A stretch of DNA of 7,380 bases, from assembly GCA_021783895.1 (NCBI GenBank), contig JAJXTJ010000050.1, positions 1-7,380 on the forward strand. Direction: 5' to 3'. This document shows, one piece after another, positions 6,395 through 7,380 of this stretch. Below the pieces are notes generated by a model. The model worked only from the letters and a program-made list of their open reading frames with translations. It was not told the DNA's origin and made no database searches. Position numbers and translations under genes: made by a program. Source of the DNA: Pseudomonadota bacterium. Its GTDB lineage: Bacteria > Pseudomonadota > Gammaproteobacteria > Burkholderiales > Sulfuricellaceae. Every line of letters begins with the position of its first letter. Within the stretch, counting starts at the first letter, position 1.

Positions 6395-6510
6395 GACGTC
6401 CTGCTTCACAGGTTTGATTGGAGATCAACATGGCTGAATAAGTCATTCATTTGCTGGTGGACGCGTATCGTTGATAAGTGACGGGTTTGGCACTGGAACC
6501 AGTGGTGATT
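6395..6510 (-). other. gph-porin intergenic region, candidate promoter
   Basis: The 116 bases lie between the gph stop and the porin start, and both genes read leftward. No strong -10/-35 pair stands out; A/T-rich stretches around 6437-6452 are possible. The inverted repeat at 6414-6428 lies here. With no clear terminator after gph, read-through from gph into the operon is possible. Confidence 0.4.
6414..6428. promoter_or_regulatory. inverted repeat TTGAT-N5-ATCAA before the porin
   Basis: TTGAT at 6414-6418 and ATCAA at 6424-6428 are perfect inverted half-sites separated by five bases, about 20 bases before the porin start. The half-sites equal those of FNR/Anr-type boxes, but those have a four-base spacer. 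This is only a candidate operator or a chance palindrome. Confidence 0.25.
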
Positions 6511-7167
6511 TTAATCGGAATCCACAAGGAAGGCGAGGATGCCCAGCGGGTCGTCGATGCGACCATCGGCGCCCCAGGTTTCTGGACGGTCTGCCGCACC
6601 GAGGTAGCCATAGCCGGCGATCAGGGCGAACATGCCGGCGGCGCGCGCCGCCTCGATGTCGCGCTCGGCATCGCCCACGTACAGGCAGGATTGCGGCGCT
6701 ACGCCGATCTCGCGGGCAGCGCACAGCAGCGGCTCGGGGTGCGGCTTGGGGTGGGAGCAGGTGTCGCCGCTGACCACGCTGGCGGCGCGCCCGATCAGCC
6801 CGAGCTGCTCCAGCAGCGGGTTGGTGAAGCGTGCCGGTTTGTTGGTGACCACCCCCCAGGCGATGCCTTTGCCTTCGAGCTCGTCCAGGAGTTCGGCCAT
6901 GCCTGGGAAAAGGGTGGTGTGCAGGCACAGGTTGGCGGTGTAAAGCGCCAGGTATTCCTCGCGCATGGGCGCAAAGCGCGCATCTTGCGGCGTCAGGCCG
7001 AAGCCGATGTCGAACAGGCCGACGGTGCCGTGCGAGGCGTAGGGGCGGATGATGTCCTGCGGCAATGGCGGTAAGCCGTGCCGTTCTCGCTGTAGGTTGA
7101 GGGCGTGGCCGAGGTCGGGCGCGGTATCGGCCAGCGTGCCGTCGAGGTCGAACAGAACTGCTTGCAT
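6511..7167 (-). CDS. gph: HAD-superfamily phosphatase, Gph/MupP family (phosphoglycolate or MurNAc-6-P phosphatase)
   Basis: This encodes a 218-residue cytoplasmic hydrolase of usual family length. HAD motif I is FDLDGT (residues 5-10), with nucleophile and general-acid Asp. A helical cap follows. Motif II is VVTNKP, the motif III lysine lies in HPKPHPEPL, and motif IV is YVGDAERDIEAARAAGM. The C-terminus has YGYLGAADRPETWGAD. The family includes phosphoglycolate phosphatase, which clears 2-phosphoglycolate from DNA repair or oxygenase activity, and MupP, which removes phosphate from MurNAc-6-P in cell-wall recycling. The GVVTNKPARFTNPLL and WGAD segments recall MupP, so the substrate stays open. 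I chose ATG at 7167 because family members begin three or four residues before the FDLDGT block; ATG 7185 is also possible. In many proteobacteria this gene follows ubiG, but here the upstream side holds an apparent insertion-sequence end. It is more GC-rich than the operon downstream. All catalytic motifs are intact, unlike the remnant at 3004-3129. Confidence 0.9.
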   Translation of the reverse strand: MQAVLFDLDGTLADTAPDLGHALNLQRERHGLPPLPQDIIRPYASHGTVGLFDIGFGLTPQDARFAPMREEYLALYTANLCLHTTLFPGMAELLDELEGKGIAWGVVTNKPARFTNPLLEQLGLIGRAASVVSGDTCSHPKPHPEPLLCAAREIGVAPQSCLYVGDAERDIEAARAAGMFALIAGYGYLGAADRPETWGADGRIDDPLGILAFLVDSD

Positions 7168-7256
7168 TATTCGGGTATCCGTCATGGAATGGGTCAGCGG
7201 GATTTTGGCCAACGGCTCGGACTGCGAGCATCATGCAACACCGCCAACACATGTCA

Positions 7257-7380
7257 GTAGTGTCCGGTTAAATTGAGTCACGCAGGCTGCAAAGCCAATA
7301 TCGATGCGGGTTTTGAACGATCAATGGGTGTCCACGATTTGAATTTTAGCTTGAACATTTGCGATCCTTCCGGTTTTGGC
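7257..7380. mobile_element. probable insertion-sequence end (continues beyond the window)
   Basis: From about 7257 the sequence reads AGTAGTGTCCGGTTAAATTG and changes character from the GC-rich gph upstream region. TGTCCGGTTAAA resembles the terminal inverted repeat of several IS groups, notably IS4-like elements. No transposase domain can be seen in the 124 bases present. A short open stretch on the minus strand (about 7283-7379) has no stop until TGA but cannot be assigned. Family and exact boundary are uncertain because the other end is outside the window. Confidence 0.45.

Noticed and set aside
6414..6428. Canonical FNR/Anr box
   Set aside because: The spacer is five bases, whereas the known box has four; kept only as an inverted repeat.
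6443..7252. 269-residue minus-strand frame and 198-residue plus-strand frame (6478-7074) across gph
   Set aside because: The minus frame is Arg/Pro/His-rich, the plus frame has no recognisable domain, and both overlap the phosphatase frame that has all four HAD motifs.
1..7380. CRISPR array, rRNA or ordinary tRNA genes
   Set aside because: No regularly spaced repeats or rRNA signatures were seen; the only tRNA-like fold found is the tmRNA acceptor and T arm.

Overview
The window looks like the chromosome of a betaproteobacterium. The evidence is a one-piece tmRNA with the ANDENYALAA tag, Proteobacteria-type Uup and Gph/MupP proteins, and GC-rich codon use in uup and gph. The species is not determined here. 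The porin, binding-protein and cyclase block in the middle is visibly less GC-rich than uup or gph, which suggests a different origin for that block.

Layout. (1) At 1-1887 on the plus strand lies the C-terminal ~98% of an ABC-F ATPase of the Uup type; its start codon is left of the window. (2) At 1888-2094 is a convergent intergenic stretch with a compact palindromic repeat whose outer arms match perfectly over 13 bp. (3) At 2095-2397 on the minus strand is a HigA-type antitoxin/regulator with no HigB toxin beside it. (4) At 2509-2920 on the minus strand is ssrA (tmRNA), complete with encoded CCA, G3-U70 alanine determinant, tag reading frame and terminator. (5) At 3004-3129 on the minus strand is a decayed 3' end of a second gph-like HAD phosphatase gene. 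(6) At 3104-6394 on the minus strand is a tight three-gene operon, in transcription order: outer-membrane porin, one-lobe PstS-like periplasmic protein, and a membrane PAS-GGDEF diguanylate cyclase. (7) At 6511-7167 on the minus strand is an intact gph/mupP-type phosphatase. (8) From about 7257 to the right edge is what looks like the end of an insertion sequence.

The main result is structural. The porin/binding-protein/cyclase operon is flanked by two gph 3' ends in the same orientation: the intact gene upstream and a remnant downstream. The cyclase reading frame runs into the remnant and stops there, just where an EAL domain would be expected to start. The simplest reading is that a GGDEF-EAL gene lost its phosphodiesterase half when it was joined to a gph copy. 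What is left is a predicted cyclase with an intact GGDEF active site and RxxD inhibitory site. The operon itself resembles an envelope-sensing module: a pore, a small soluble periplasmic protein, and an inner-membrane c-di-GMP synthase with a periplasmic sensor domain. The ligand is unknown.

The ssrA/HigA area, with short direct repeats just downstream of the tmRNA terminator, could be the scar of an element once integrated at ssrA, but no duplicated ssrA 3' end is visible in this window.
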